This document shows positions 6,796 to 13,897 of a stretch of DNA of 17,139 nucleotides, piece by piece. The stretch is from UMGS1470 sp051889215. GTDB taxonomy: Bacteria; Bacillota; Clostridia; Christensenellales; UBA1242. The notes below the pieces were generated by a model. It was given only the letters and a program-made list of their open reading frames with translations. It had not been told where the DNA came from and did not search any database. Numbering within the stretch: position 1 is the stretch's first letter; the number at the start of each line of letters is the position of its first letter. The translations under genes were made by a program, and so were the position numbers. Location: contig JBJFDC010000016.1 of the NCBI GenBank assembly GCA_051889215.1, forward strand, positions 1 through 17,139, given 5' to 3'.

Positions 6796-7624
6796 TTGGT
6801 TCCCAGGTCACATGACAAAAGCACTTCGAACAATGGAACAAGAAATCAAGACCATTGATTTTGTTATATATGTTCTTGATGCTCGTGCTCCAAAAAGTTC
6901 GGTTAATCCAAAATTCCAAGAACTGATTGGCAACAAGCCAATAATTTATATTCTCAACAAAATTGACCTTGCTGATGAAAAAATTACAGATGAGTTCAAG
7001 AGTTATTTTACGAACAAAAACTCTATTTGCTTGGCACTTAATTGCACTCAAAGTGGGATAATTTCAAAAATTGATGCAGCCGCAAAAACACTTTGCGCAC
7101 CAAAAATTGAAAAATACAAAACAAAAGGACTGAATGCAATTCTTCGTTGCATGGTTTTGGGTGTTCCAAACTCCGGCAAAAGCACACTTGTGAACAACTT
7201 ATGCGGTGTGGGACGTGCTGTCACAGGCAACAAACCTGGCGTCACAAAAGGCAAACAATGGGTTAGAGTCACTCCAACTTTTGAAGTTCTTGACACCCCC
7301 GGAACACTTTGGCCAAGTTTTTCAGATGAGTGGCAAGGCGAAGATTTGGCACTCGTTGGCTCAATCAAGGACGAGGTGTTTGATGTTGGTGAACTTGCAC
7401 TCGTTTTGATTGAAAAATTGCAAAAACTATATCCAAATGCATTGAGTTTGCGCTATAACATTCAAACACAGAACAAAACCGCTTTGGAAATTTATGAAGA
7501 TATTGCATCGGCAAAAAAATTCATGTTAAAAGGCGGCGAAATCGATTATGAGCGCACAGCAAAAATGATTGTTGACGATTTCAGAAAAACACGACTTGGA
7601 AAAATTACACTCGAAAGGATTTAA
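6785..7624 (+). CDS. rbgA: Ribosome biogenesis GTPase RbgA (YlqF)
   Basis: RbgA is a circularly permuted GTPase needed for late 50S subunit assembly. The permutation is visible: G4 NKID (58-61) comes before G1 GVPNSGKS (126-133), then PGVTKG (151-156) and G3 DTPG (170-173). The N-terminus WFPGHM (5-10) is the typical YlqF start, and a C-terminal ANTAR-like helical region follows. The protein has 279 residues. I chose ATG 6785 with GGGAGGTGA at 6774-6782. A GTG at 6779 lies inside that Shine-Dalgarno sequence and is rejected. It overlaps trmD by 11 bases and ends two bases before rnhB, so it is deeply embedded in the operon. Confidence 0.96.
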   Translation: MKINWFPGHMTKALRTMEQEIKTIDFVIYVLDARAPKSSVNPKFQELIGNKPIIYILNKIDLADEKITDEFKSYFTNKNSICLALNCTQSGIISKIDAAAKTLCAPKIEKYKTKGLNAILRCMVLGVPNSGKSTLVNNLCGVGRAVTGNKPGVTKGKQWVRVTPTFEVLDTPGTLWPSFSDEWQGEDLALVGSIKDEVFDVGELALVLIEKLQKLYPNALSLRYNIQTQNKTALEIYEDIASAKKFMLKGGEIDYERTAKMIVDDFRKTRLGKITLERI

Positions 7625-7625
7625 T

Positions 7626-8225
7626 ATGTTCGAATACGAAAGAAAAGCGCAAGATGATGGCTGCAATTTTATTGCAGGAATGGACGAAGCGGGACGAGGA
7701 CCCTTGGCGGGGCCCGTTTGTGTTGCGTGCGTTGTTATGCCGCTTGGAGAAGAAGATATCATTGAAGGCATCAACGACAGCAAGAAACTAACAGAGAAAA
7801 AACGAGAGGAATTGTTTGAAAAAATAAAAGAAAAAGCACTCTCATATTCCATCGAGTTTGTCGACGAAAAAACCATTGACAAAATAAACATTTTGCAAGC
7901 GACAAAACTTGGAATGAAAAGGGCGGTTGAACATATTTCAGTTCCGATTGATATGTTGCTTGTTGATGCGGTTTCAGGGCTCGACGTGGATTGTCCATAT
8001 TTGCCAATTGTTCATGGCGATGCAAAAAGTTATTTAATTGCTGCCGCTTCGATACTAGCAAAAGTCAGTCGTGACAGACTCATGGAAAAATATGACGAGT
8101 TCTATCCCGAGTATCATTTTGCAAAACACAAAGGATATGGAACAAAAGAACACATTGAACTTTTAAAAAAGTTTGGACCATCAGACATGCATCGAAAAAC
8201 ATTTATAAAACATTTTGTGAGTTGA
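7626..8225 (+). CDS. rnhB: Ribonuclease HII
   Basis: RNase HII cuts the RNA strand of RNA-DNA hybrids and removes single ribonucleotides misincorporated in DNA. The 199-residue protein has MDEAGRGPLAGP with the catalytic pair Asp20-Glu21, then Asp114 (LLVDAVSG) and Asp132 (HGDAKS), completing the four-carboxylate metal site. The segment ASILAKVSRDRLM and the KHKGYGT signature follow. The ATG at 7626 is supported by AAAGGA at 7614-7619, six bases upstream. A reading from 7569 would overlap rbgA by more than 50 bases and adds residues unrelated to the family. It ends one base before yraN, the usual neighbour. Confidence 0.97.
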   Translation: MFEYERKAQDDGCNFIAGMDEAGRGPLAGPVCVACVVMPLGEEDIIEGINDSKKLTEKKREELFEKIKEKALSYSIEFVDEKTIDKINILQATKLGMKRAVEHISVPIDMLLVDAVSGLDVDCPYLPIVHGDAKSYLIAAASILAKVSRDRLMEKYDEFYPEYHFAKHKGYGTKEHIELLKKFGPSDMHRKTFIKHFVS

Positions 8226-8226
8226 T

Positions 8227-8565
8227 ATGAAACACATCATTACAGGAAAAATTGGCGAAGCAAAAGCGTATCATTTTGCTCAAAATCAAGGGTTTGAAAT
8301 TATTGAAACAAATTATCGAAATTTTGCTGGCGAAATTGATTTGATATATCTTGATGGTTCAACACTCGTATTTTGTGAAGTCAAGACAAGGACAAGTGAA
8401 AAGTTTGGATTGCCTCGCGAGGCAGTGACGAGCAAAAAGCAGAATAAAATCCGCCTAGTTGCTTCATTTTATATAAAAAATAGCCCAAAAAAATATGAAC
8501 ACTATCGTTTTGATGTGATGGAAATTATTGATGACGAAATTACACTAATAAAAAATGCATTTTGA
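8227..8565 (+). CDS. yraN: YraN family (UPF0102) endonuclease-like protein
   Basis: A 112-residue protein with the restriction-endonuclease-like core: GEIDLI (Glu36, Asp38) and FCEVKTR (Glu51, Lys53), which matches the E-x-D...E-x-K pattern used for metal binding in this fold. The N-terminal G-x2-GE-x2-A helix is also typical. The cellular role is not settled; a link to DNA repair or Holliday-junction-like substrates is suspected for the family. The start at 8227 follows the rnhB stop after one base and has only a poor Shine-Dalgarno, so coupling to rnhB is likely. It is the last gene of this transcription unit before the rplS promoter. Confidence 0.92.
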   Translation: MKHIITGKIGEAKAYHFAQNQGFEIIETNYRNFAGEIDLIYLDGSTLVFCEVKTRTSEKFGLPREAVTSKKQNKIRLVASFYIKNSPKKYEHYRFDVMEIIDDEITLIKNAF

Positions 8566-8587
8566 CAAAATTATTTTTGAAAAACCC

Positions 8588-8617
8588 TTGCAAAACATTA
8601 AAGCGTTATGATATATT
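8588..8617 (+). promoter_or_regulatory. rplS: Promoter for rplS
   Basis: TTGCAA (8588-8593) and TATATT (8612-8617) are 18 bases apart, with an extended -10 TG at 8609-8610. Transcription should start near 8624. A TTGACA at 8562-8567 overlaps the yraN stop but has no -10 at a suitable distance. There is no terminator between yraN and this promoter. Confidence 0.6.
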
Positions 8618-8623
8618 TAATTC

Positions 8624-8694
8624 GTGACTTCGGACGGTCCGCTTTCTAGTCAGATAAGAACGTCAGGTTAATATTGATAAGGAGGAAAAGTCAT
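8624..8694 (+). promoter_or_regulatory. Structured 5' leader of rplS, candidate L19 autoregulatory leader
   Basis: The roughly 70-base leader is richer in GC than other gaps here and full of complementary segments. TGACT (8625-8629) pairs with AGTCA (8648-8652) around an inner CGGA/TCCG stem (8631-8634 with 8638-8641). Alternatively TGAC (8625-8628) can pair with GTCA (8662-8665), which excludes the first fold. The strong AAGGAGG site is at 8679-8685. Ribosomal protein leaders, including one for L19, are known in low-GC Gram-positives; whether this matches that family was not tested. Confidence 0.5.
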
Positions 8695-9039
8695 ATGAAT
8701 ATGGTTGACATCATTGAGAAAGAAAACTTAAATCCAAACGCTCCAAAAATTAATGTTGGAGATACTGTTAGAGTTTTTGTTAAAATCAAAGAAGGCGACA
8801 AGCAAAGAATTCAAGCATATGAAGGTGTTGTTATCGCAAAGAGAAACGGCAGCGTTCGCGAAACATTCACAGTTCGTCGCATTTCATACGGTGTTGGCGT
8901 TGAAAGAACATTCCCTGTTCATTCACCAATCATTGACCACGTTGAAGTGGTTAGAGTTGGAAAACCAAGACGTGCAAAACTCTATTATGTTAGAGAACTC
9001 ACTGGCAAAGCAGCGAAAATCAAATCTGACAGAGACTAA
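8695..9039 (+). CDS. rplS: 50S ribosomal protein L19
   Basis: L19 sits at the 30S-50S interface. The 114-residue protein shows the family pattern: the PKINVGDTVRVFVKIKEGDKQRIQ segment (broken here only by normal spacing), EGVVIAKRNG, VRRISYGVGVER and the basic tail RVGKPRRAKLYYVREL. ATG 8695 is preceded by AAGGAGG at 8679-8685 with nine-base spacing. An in-frame start at 8674 lies before that site and is rejected. In Bacillus rplS directly follows trmD. Here it sits after rbgA-rnhB-yraN with a separate promoter, leader and terminators, so L19 is made from its own short message. Confidence 0.98.
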   Translation: MNMVDIIEKENLNPNAPKINVGDTVRVFVKIKEGDKQRIQAYEGVVIAKRNGSVRETFTVRRISYGVGVERTFPVHSPIIDHVEVVRVGKPRRAKLYYVRELTGKAAKIKSDRD

Positions 9040-9040
9040 T

Positions 9041-9071
9041 AAAAATCCTCAGCAAAAACTGAGGTTTTTTT
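9041..9071 (+). terminator. Rho-independent terminator of rplS
   Basis: CCTCAG (9047-9052) and CTGAGG (9059-9064) form a six-pair stem with a CAAAAA loop, preceded by five As and followed by seven Ts (9065-9071). It begins a few bases after the rplS stop. This is a textbook intrinsic terminator. Confidence 0.9.
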
Positions 9072-9114
9072 ATAAAATAATTATTTATCTCAAACAAAAG
9101 CATCGATAAAGTTG

Positions 9115-9139
9115 CGGCAGTGAATTAATTGCCGTTTTT
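9115..9139 (+). terminator. Second intrinsic terminator between rplS and comM
   Basis: CGGCAGT (9115-9121) pairs with ATTGCCG (9128-9134), one wobble pair included, leaving a six-base loop and followed by five Ts (9135-9139). On the opposite strand no T-run follows the stem, so it acts rightward. The 43 bases between the two terminators contain no promoter or reading frame that I can support. Confidence 0.65.
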
Positions 9140-9141
9140 GT

Positions 9142-9170
9142 TTGTTAAATTGTGCAAATTTTAATATAAT
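9142..9170 (+). promoter_or_regulatory. Promoter for the comM-dprA-topA-trmFO-hslVU operon
   Basis: TTGTTA (9142-9147), a 17-base spacer and a perfect TATAAT (9165-9170) form the best -10 match in the window. Transcription would begin near 9177, so the leader before ATG 9188 is only about 11 bases and holds little more than the AGAGGTGA ribosome binding site. Confidence 0.7.
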
Positions 9171-9187
9171 GAAAATCAGAGGTGAAT

Positions 9188-10720
9188 ATGCTTTCAAAAG
9201 TTATTTCATATGGACTTTCTGGAATTGATGGGTTTGAAGTGTTTGTTGAAACCGACCTACATAACGGTCTTCCTGGCATTGACATCGTCGGACTCGGCGA
9301 CACATCGGTCAAAGAAGCAAAAGAAAGAGTGAAATCCGCAATAAAGAACAGCGGCTACAAATATCCTGACGACAAAGCAACAATCAACCTTGCTCCTGCC
9401 GATCAAAAAAAAGAGGGGTCGAGTTTTGATTTGCCAATCGCCGTTGGGTTGCTTCTTGCAAGCAAACAAATCCAAAAAGATAAGGCAAAAGGATATGTGT
9501 TTTTGGGCGAACTCTCACTTGACGGAAGTTTGAGGAAAGTGAATGGTGTTTTGCCAATTTTGATTTCAGCAAGAAGTGATGGCTACAAAAAGTTTATTAT
9601 TCCGGAAGCAAACTCAAAAGAGGCAAGTTTTATTTCTGGGATTGAAGTGTATCCAATGAATAATCTTCGCGATGTGGTTGATTTTTTGGAAGGCATTGAA
9701 ATTCGAAAACCGCTTGAAGTTGCAAATTTTGAGCAAGAACAAAAAAAAGTTGAATATCCTTTGGATTTTGCGTGTGTAAAAGGGCAGTCGAGTGCGAAAA
9801 GAGCACTCGAAATTGCTGCGGCAGGTGGACATAATGTCTTGATGATTGGACCACCCGGAAGCGGAAAAACATTGCTGGCAAAGTGCTTTCCTTCAATACT
9901 TCCAGAAATGACATTTGAAGAAGCGCTTGAGGTGACAAAAATTCATTCGGTTGCTGGCATTCTCGATTCAAAACAAGGTCTTGTTTTTTCCCGTCCTTTC
10001 CGTTCGCCGCATCACACCGCATCAACCGTGGCACTCACTGGCGGAAACAAAAACGCAAAACCCGGAGAGATTAGTCTTGCACACAACGGAGTGTTGTTTT
10101 TGGACGAAGCACCTGAATATTCAAGACAAACTCTCGAGAGTTTGCGTCAGCCGCTTGAAGATGGCGAGATAACAGTTTCAAGAATCAATCAGACAGTTGT
10201 TTATCCCGCATCGTTCACTCTCATCGCGAGCATGAATCCTTGTCCTTGCGGAAACTATGGGAGCAAAGACAACACATGTCGTTGCACTCCAAGTCAAATT
10301 CAAAAATATCTTAACAAACTATCCGGGCCTTTGATGGACCGCATTGATATGCATATTGAGGTCGACAACATAACCTATGATGAACTCACTGACAAGTCAG
10401 AAGGAGAGTATAGTGCCGACATCAAAAAGCGAGTTGATTTTGCAAGACGAATTCAGCACGAAAGATTTAAGAATGCGCAAAACTTTTGCAATGCAAAGAT
10501 GAATGTCAATCAGACCAAGAAGTTTTGCAAACTTGATGAGGACGGCGAACAACTCCTAAAAATGGCATTTGAAAACCTAAAACTCAGCGCTCGGGCACAT
10601 GACAGAATCTTGAGGGTCGCAAGAACAATTGCCGACCTTGACGGAAAAAAGGACATTGAGGTCATGCACTTGGCTGAAGCGATTGGATATAGAAATTTGG
10701 ATAGGAAATATTGGATTTGA
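9188..10720 (+). CDS. comM: ComM/YifB family AAA+ ATPase (magnesium chelatase-like)
   Basis: In Gram-negative bacteria ComM is a branch-migration helicase that helps integrate transforming DNA; the Gram-positive YifB form is less studied. The 510-residue protein has an N-terminal Lon-protease-like fold domain (1-~175, including the LPGIDIVGLGD segment), a linker, then the AAA+ core: Walker A GPPGSGKT at 221-228, SPHHTAS at 273-279, Walker B LFLDE at 303-307, MNPCPCG at 349-355 and GPLMDRID at 380-387. Cys352, Cys354, Cys364 and Cys366 could bind zinc. ATG 9188 is used with AGAGGTGA at 9178-9185; a GTG at 9182 lies within that site. It is the first gene of its operon, one base before dprA, a partner in handling single-stranded DNA. 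Confidence 0.94.
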   Translation: MLSKVISYGLSGIDGFEVFVETDLHNGLPGIDIVGLGDTSVKEAKERVKSAIKNSGYKYPDDKATINLAPADQKKEGSSFDLPIAVGLLLASKQIQKDKAKGYVFLGELSLDGSLRKVNGVLPILISARSDGYKKFIIPEANSKEASFISGIEVYPMNNLRDVVDFLEGIEIRKPLEVANFEQEQKKVEYPLDFACVKGQSSAKRALEIAAAGGHNVLMIGPPGSGKTLLAKCFPSILPEMTFEEALEVTKIHSVAGILDSKQGLVFSRPFRSPHHTASTVALTGGNKNAKPGEISLAHNGVLFLDEAPEYSRQTLESLRQPLEDGEITVSRINQTVVYPASFTLIASMNPCPCGNYGSKDNTCRCTPSQIQKYLNKLSGPLMDRIDMHIEVDNITYDELTDKSEGEYSADIKKRVDFARRIQHERFKNAQNFCNAKMNVNQTKKFCKLDEDGEQLLKMAFENLKLSARAHDRILRVARTIADLDGKKDIEVMHLAEAIGYRNLDRKYWI

Positions 10721-10721
10721 A

Positions 10722-11807
10722 ATGAATAAAGCAGAAAAAACATATTTATGGCTTTCATCGTTTGTTTTTCTTCACTACGACAGGGTTAAAAAACTTGTTG
10801 ACATCTTTGACAACGTCGAAGACATATTTGACAAACTTGAAAGCAAAGCCGAACTTGTTCAAGAAATTGTTGGCGGAACACAAAACTACAACAAAATGAT
10901 GTTTGCGCGAGATGAAAACTATTTGCAATCATACACAAACAATCTCAACAACATGGATATAAAAGTTGTCACACAAGCTTCAAGCAACTATCCAAAAAGA
11001 TTGCTTGAAATTGATTGTCCGCCTTTCATTTTGTTTTGCAAGGGGAATTTGGAACTACTTGAAAAAAATAATGGTCTTGCAGTCGTTGGAACACGCAGAC
11101 CAACATTCTATGGAAGGGACATAACCGAAAAATTTTGCAAATCACTTTGCAAAAACTTTTTGTTGATTAGTGGAATGGCGGACGGAATTGATTCAATTGC
11201 CCACAGAACTGCGCTTGAAAATGGTGAACCAACAATTGCAGTGTTGGGTGGAGGATTCAATCATATTTATCCCGCTTCCAATATGGAACTTTCAAAAAAG
11301 ATTGTTGAAAACGGACTTTTGTTGAGTGAATATCCACCAAATCACAATGCAAAAAACTATGATTTCATAAAAAGAAATCGCATCATTGCAGGACTATGCA
11401 GATGTGTTTTAATCCCTGAAGCCGGAAAAACCAGTGGTGCACTTCACACAAAAAACTATGCGCTTGAGGCAGGTCGCGATGTTTTTGCCATTCCAGGCAA
11501 TGTCAACAGTCCAATGAGCGAAGGCACAAACAACATGATAAAGAGTCAACATGTTGTTTGTGTGACTGAAGCAAAGGATATTTTGGATTACTACGAAATT
11601 GAACAAAATCCAATAAAAATGCCAAAAGCGCCACAACTCTCACTTGACCAAATGCTCATTCGTGGCATGCTTGAAGATGGAGAAACAGACTTTGAAACTT
11701 TGCAAGAAAAAACAAACCTTGACACAAAAACTCTAAATAGTTGTTTGACATCAATGCAAATTAGTGGGATAATCAAAAAGTTGCCGGGAAATAAATTCTC
11801 GCTATAA
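10722..11807 (+). CDS. dprA: DNA processing protein DprA
   Basis: DprA binds incoming single-stranded DNA and loads RecA during natural transformation. The 361-residue protein has an N-terminal helical region (1-~75), then the Rossmann-like domain with VVGTRRPTFYGR (121-132), SGMADGID (150-157), AVLGGGFNHIYP (173-184), SEYPP (202-206), KRNRIIAGL (217-225), PEAGKTSGALHT (232-243) and GRDVFAIPGN (251-260). A C-terminal winged-helix domain (about 295-361) ends in the typical IIKKLPGNKFSL. The start at 10722 is one base after the comM stop, and the Shine-Dalgarno is weak (GGA only), so coupling is likely. Many non-transforming bacteria keep dprA, so competence is not proven by this gene pair. Confidence 0.96.
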   Translation: MNKAEKTYLWLSSFVFLHYDRVKKLVDIFDNVEDIFDKLESKAELVQEIVGGTQNYNKMMFARDENYLQSYTNNLNNMDIKVVTQASSNYPKRLLEIDCPPFILFCKGNLELLEKNNGLAVVGTRRPTFYGRDITEKFCKSLCKNFLLISGMADGIDSIAHRTALENGEPTIAVLGGGFNHIYPASNMELSKKIVENGLLLSEYPPNHNAKNYDFIKRNRIIAGLCRCVLIPEAGKTSGALHTKNYALEAGRDVFAIPGNVNSPMSEGTNNMIKSQHVVCVTEAKDILDYYEIEQNPIKMPKAPQLSLDQMLIRGMLEDGETDFETLQEKTNLDTKTLNSCLTSMQISGIIKKLPGNKFSL

Positions 11808-11821
11808 ACAAAGAGGTATGA

Positions 11822-13897
11822 ATGAAATTAGTAGTCATTGAAGGACCAGGAAAAAGAGATACATTAAAAAAATATTTGGGCAGCGGCTATGACGTTGTTG
11901 CAACCAAAGGTCATATAAGAGACTTGCCAGCAAAAGAAATGGCAATTGATTTTAATAACAATTTTGAACCAAAATATGAGGTTATGCCTGACAAAAAAGA
12001 TGTTATTAGCGAACTTCAAACAAAAGCAAAAAAAGCAGAATGCGTATATCTGGCAACCGACCCCGATCGTGAAGGTGAGGCAATTTCATGGCATATTGCA
12101 AACATTTTGGGACTTGACCCAAACTCAAAATGCAGAATTGAGTTTAATGAAATTTCTGAAAATGTTGTTAAAAACGCTGTTCAACATCCAAGAGAAATCA
12201 ATATGCAACTCGTTGATGCACAGCAAGCGCGCCGTGTTCTCGACCGAATTGTCGGTTATAAAGTTTCACCAATCATCTGCAAAAAAATCAAGCCAAAACT
12301 TTCTGCAGGTCGCGTTCAATCTGTTGCGCTCAAACTCGTTGTTGAGAGAGAAAGAGAAATTCAAAACTTCGTGCCAGAAGAATATTGGATTGTGTCGTCA
12401 ATTTTGAATAAATCTGGCGACAAACTCAATTTCAAAGCAAATCTCACAACTCGTGACAACAAGAAAATCAAACCAAAAAGTAAAGAAGAAGTTGAACAAA
12501 TTCTTGCTGACATAAATGGCAAAGATTATGTTGTTGAAAGCATCAAAAAGACAACAACAAAATCAAAACCAAACGCACCTTTCACAACCAGCACAATGCA
12601 ACAAGATGCATCGAGCAAACTTGGATTTGACACATCAAAAACGAGCAAACTTGCTCAAGTTCTCTATGAAGGTGTTGAACTAAAAGGCGAGGGCAAAGTC
12701 GCGCTCATCACATACATAAGAACTGACTCTGTTCGCGTGTCGGAGGAAGCGAGCCAAAAGGCGAGAACTTTTATTGAAAACAAATTTGGAAAAGATTATG
12801 TTCCAAATCGCATTCCAAAATATGAGTCAAAAAAGAATGCTCAAGATGCCCATGAAGCAATCAGACCAATCAATCTCAACCGCACCCCTGAAGCAGTTAA
12901 AGAGTCTTTGACGCCCGATGCATACAAACTCTACAAACTGATTTACGACAGATTTTTGGCATCACAAATGTCAGAAGCGGTTTATCATAATGTTGTTGTT
13001 GACATCAACTGTTCAAATTATCAATTTCGAGCAACAGGGAAAACACTTGCATTTGCTGGGTTTACTGCTTGCTACAAAACTGCACTTGTCGAAGATGAAA
13101 AAGAAGAGTTTTCAAAAATTCCGCCACTAAATCAAGGTGACAAACTTGAACTCAAAGAAATAAAAACAGAACAAAAATTCACCAAGCCACCACAAAGATA
13201 TAATGATGGAACACTTGTCAAAGCTATGGAAGAAAAAGGAATTGGACGTCCTGCAACATATGCACCAACAATCGCAATCCTAGTTTCGCGCGAATATGTC
13301 AACAGAGAAGGAAAATTCTTTGTTCCAACAGAACTTGGTTGTTGCGTGACAGATTATCTTGAAAAAAATTTCAAACCGATTATGAATATTGCTTTCACCG
13401 CACACATGGAAAATCAGTTGGATAACATTGCCGAGGGAACTGAAAAGTGGCAAGAACTTATTGAAACTTTTTGGAATTTCTTTGCTCCAATTTTGAAAAA
13501 GGCAGATGTCACGGCCGTAAAAATCAAAGTTCCACCACAAGAAACAGATATAGTTTGCGACAAGTGTGGTGCAAAAATGGTTGTTCGCGAAGGAAAATAT
13601 GGCAAATTTTTGGGCTGCTCAAACTTTCCAAAATGCAATAATATGAAAAAAATTGAGCCAGAAAAGAAAAACTATTCCAAAGTCGTTGGAACTTGTCCAA
13701 AATGCGGCAAAGATGTTGTGACAAGAAAAAGCAAACGCGGAAAAATATTCTATGCTTGTTCAGGATATCCAAATTGTGATTTTGTTTCTTGGGACCGACC
13801 AACTGGAAAGCAATGTCCAAAATGCAAGAGTTATTTGGTGTTCGGAGCGGGAGACAAGGTCAAATGCTCAAATTCTGAGTGTGATTATGTTGAATAG
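11822..13897 (+). CDS. topA: DNA topoisomerase I (type IA)
   Basis: TopA relaxes negative supercoils through a tyrosine-DNA intermediate. The 691-residue protein has the Toprim domain with Glu7 and Lys11 in an IEGPGK segment and TDPDREGE at 79-86. The LSAGRVQSVAL segment and the active-site tyrosine Tyr298 in TYIRTDS follow, then KFTKPPQRY and GIGRPATYAPTI. Three C4 zinc fingers form the tail: Cys579/582/599/605, Cys625/628/646/652 and Cys665/668/682/687. The N-terminal motif is GPGK instead of the usual SPAK (see findings). ATG 11822 has AAGAGG at 11811-11816 five bases upstream. It sits 14 bases after dprA, the usual Bacillota neighbour, and overlaps trmFO by 11 bases. Confidence 0.97.
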   Translation: MKLVVIEGPGKRDTLKKYLGSGYDVVATKGHIRDLPAKEMAIDFNNNFEPKYEVMPDKKDVISELQTKAKKAECVYLATDPDREGEAISWHIANILGLDPNSKCRIEFNEISENVVKNAVQHPREINMQLVDAQQARRVLDRIVGYKVSPIICKKIKPKLSAGRVQSVALKLVVEREREIQNFVPEEYWIVSSILNKSGDKLNFKANLTTRDNKKIKPKSKEEVEQILADINGKDYVVESIKKTTTKSKPNAPFTTSTMQQDASSKLGFDTSKTSKLAQVLYEGVELKGEGKVALITYIRTDSVRVSEEASQKARTFIENKFGKDYVPNRIPKYESKKNAQDAHEAIRPINLNRTPEAVKESLTPDAYKLYKLIYDRFLASQMSEAVYHNVVVDINCSNYQFRATGKTLAFAGFTACYKTALVEDEKEEFSKIPPLNQGDKLELKEIKTEQKFTKPPQRYNDGTLVKAMEEKGIGRPATYAPTIAILVSREYVNREGKFFVPTELGCCVTDYLEKNFKPIMNIAFTAHMENQLDNIAEGTEKWQELIETFWNFFAPILKKADVTAVKIKVPPQETDIVCDKCGAKMVVREGKYGKFLGCSNFPKCNNMKKIEPEKKNYSKVVGTCPKCGKDVVTRKSKRGKIFYACSGYPNCDFVSWDRPTGKQCPKCKSYLVFGAGDKVKCSNSECDYVE

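Noticed and set aside
8562..8567. Perfect TTGACA at the end of yraN as the rplS -35 box
   Set aside because: No -10-like hexamer occurs 16-18 bases downstream; the pair TTGCAA/TATATT further on fits better.
9072..9114. Possible small RNA between the two terminators after rplS
   Set aside because: The 43 bases hold no promoter-like pair and are too short; tandem terminators explain the second hairpin.
9630..10034. 134-codon open frame on the minus strand inside comM
   Set aside because: Antisense shadow of the AAA+ core region with no initiation signal and no family resemblance.
11946..12407. 153-codon + strand open frame in another frame of topA
   Set aside because: Lies wholly within the Toprim and adjoining region of topA; its composition is that of a frameshifted reading.
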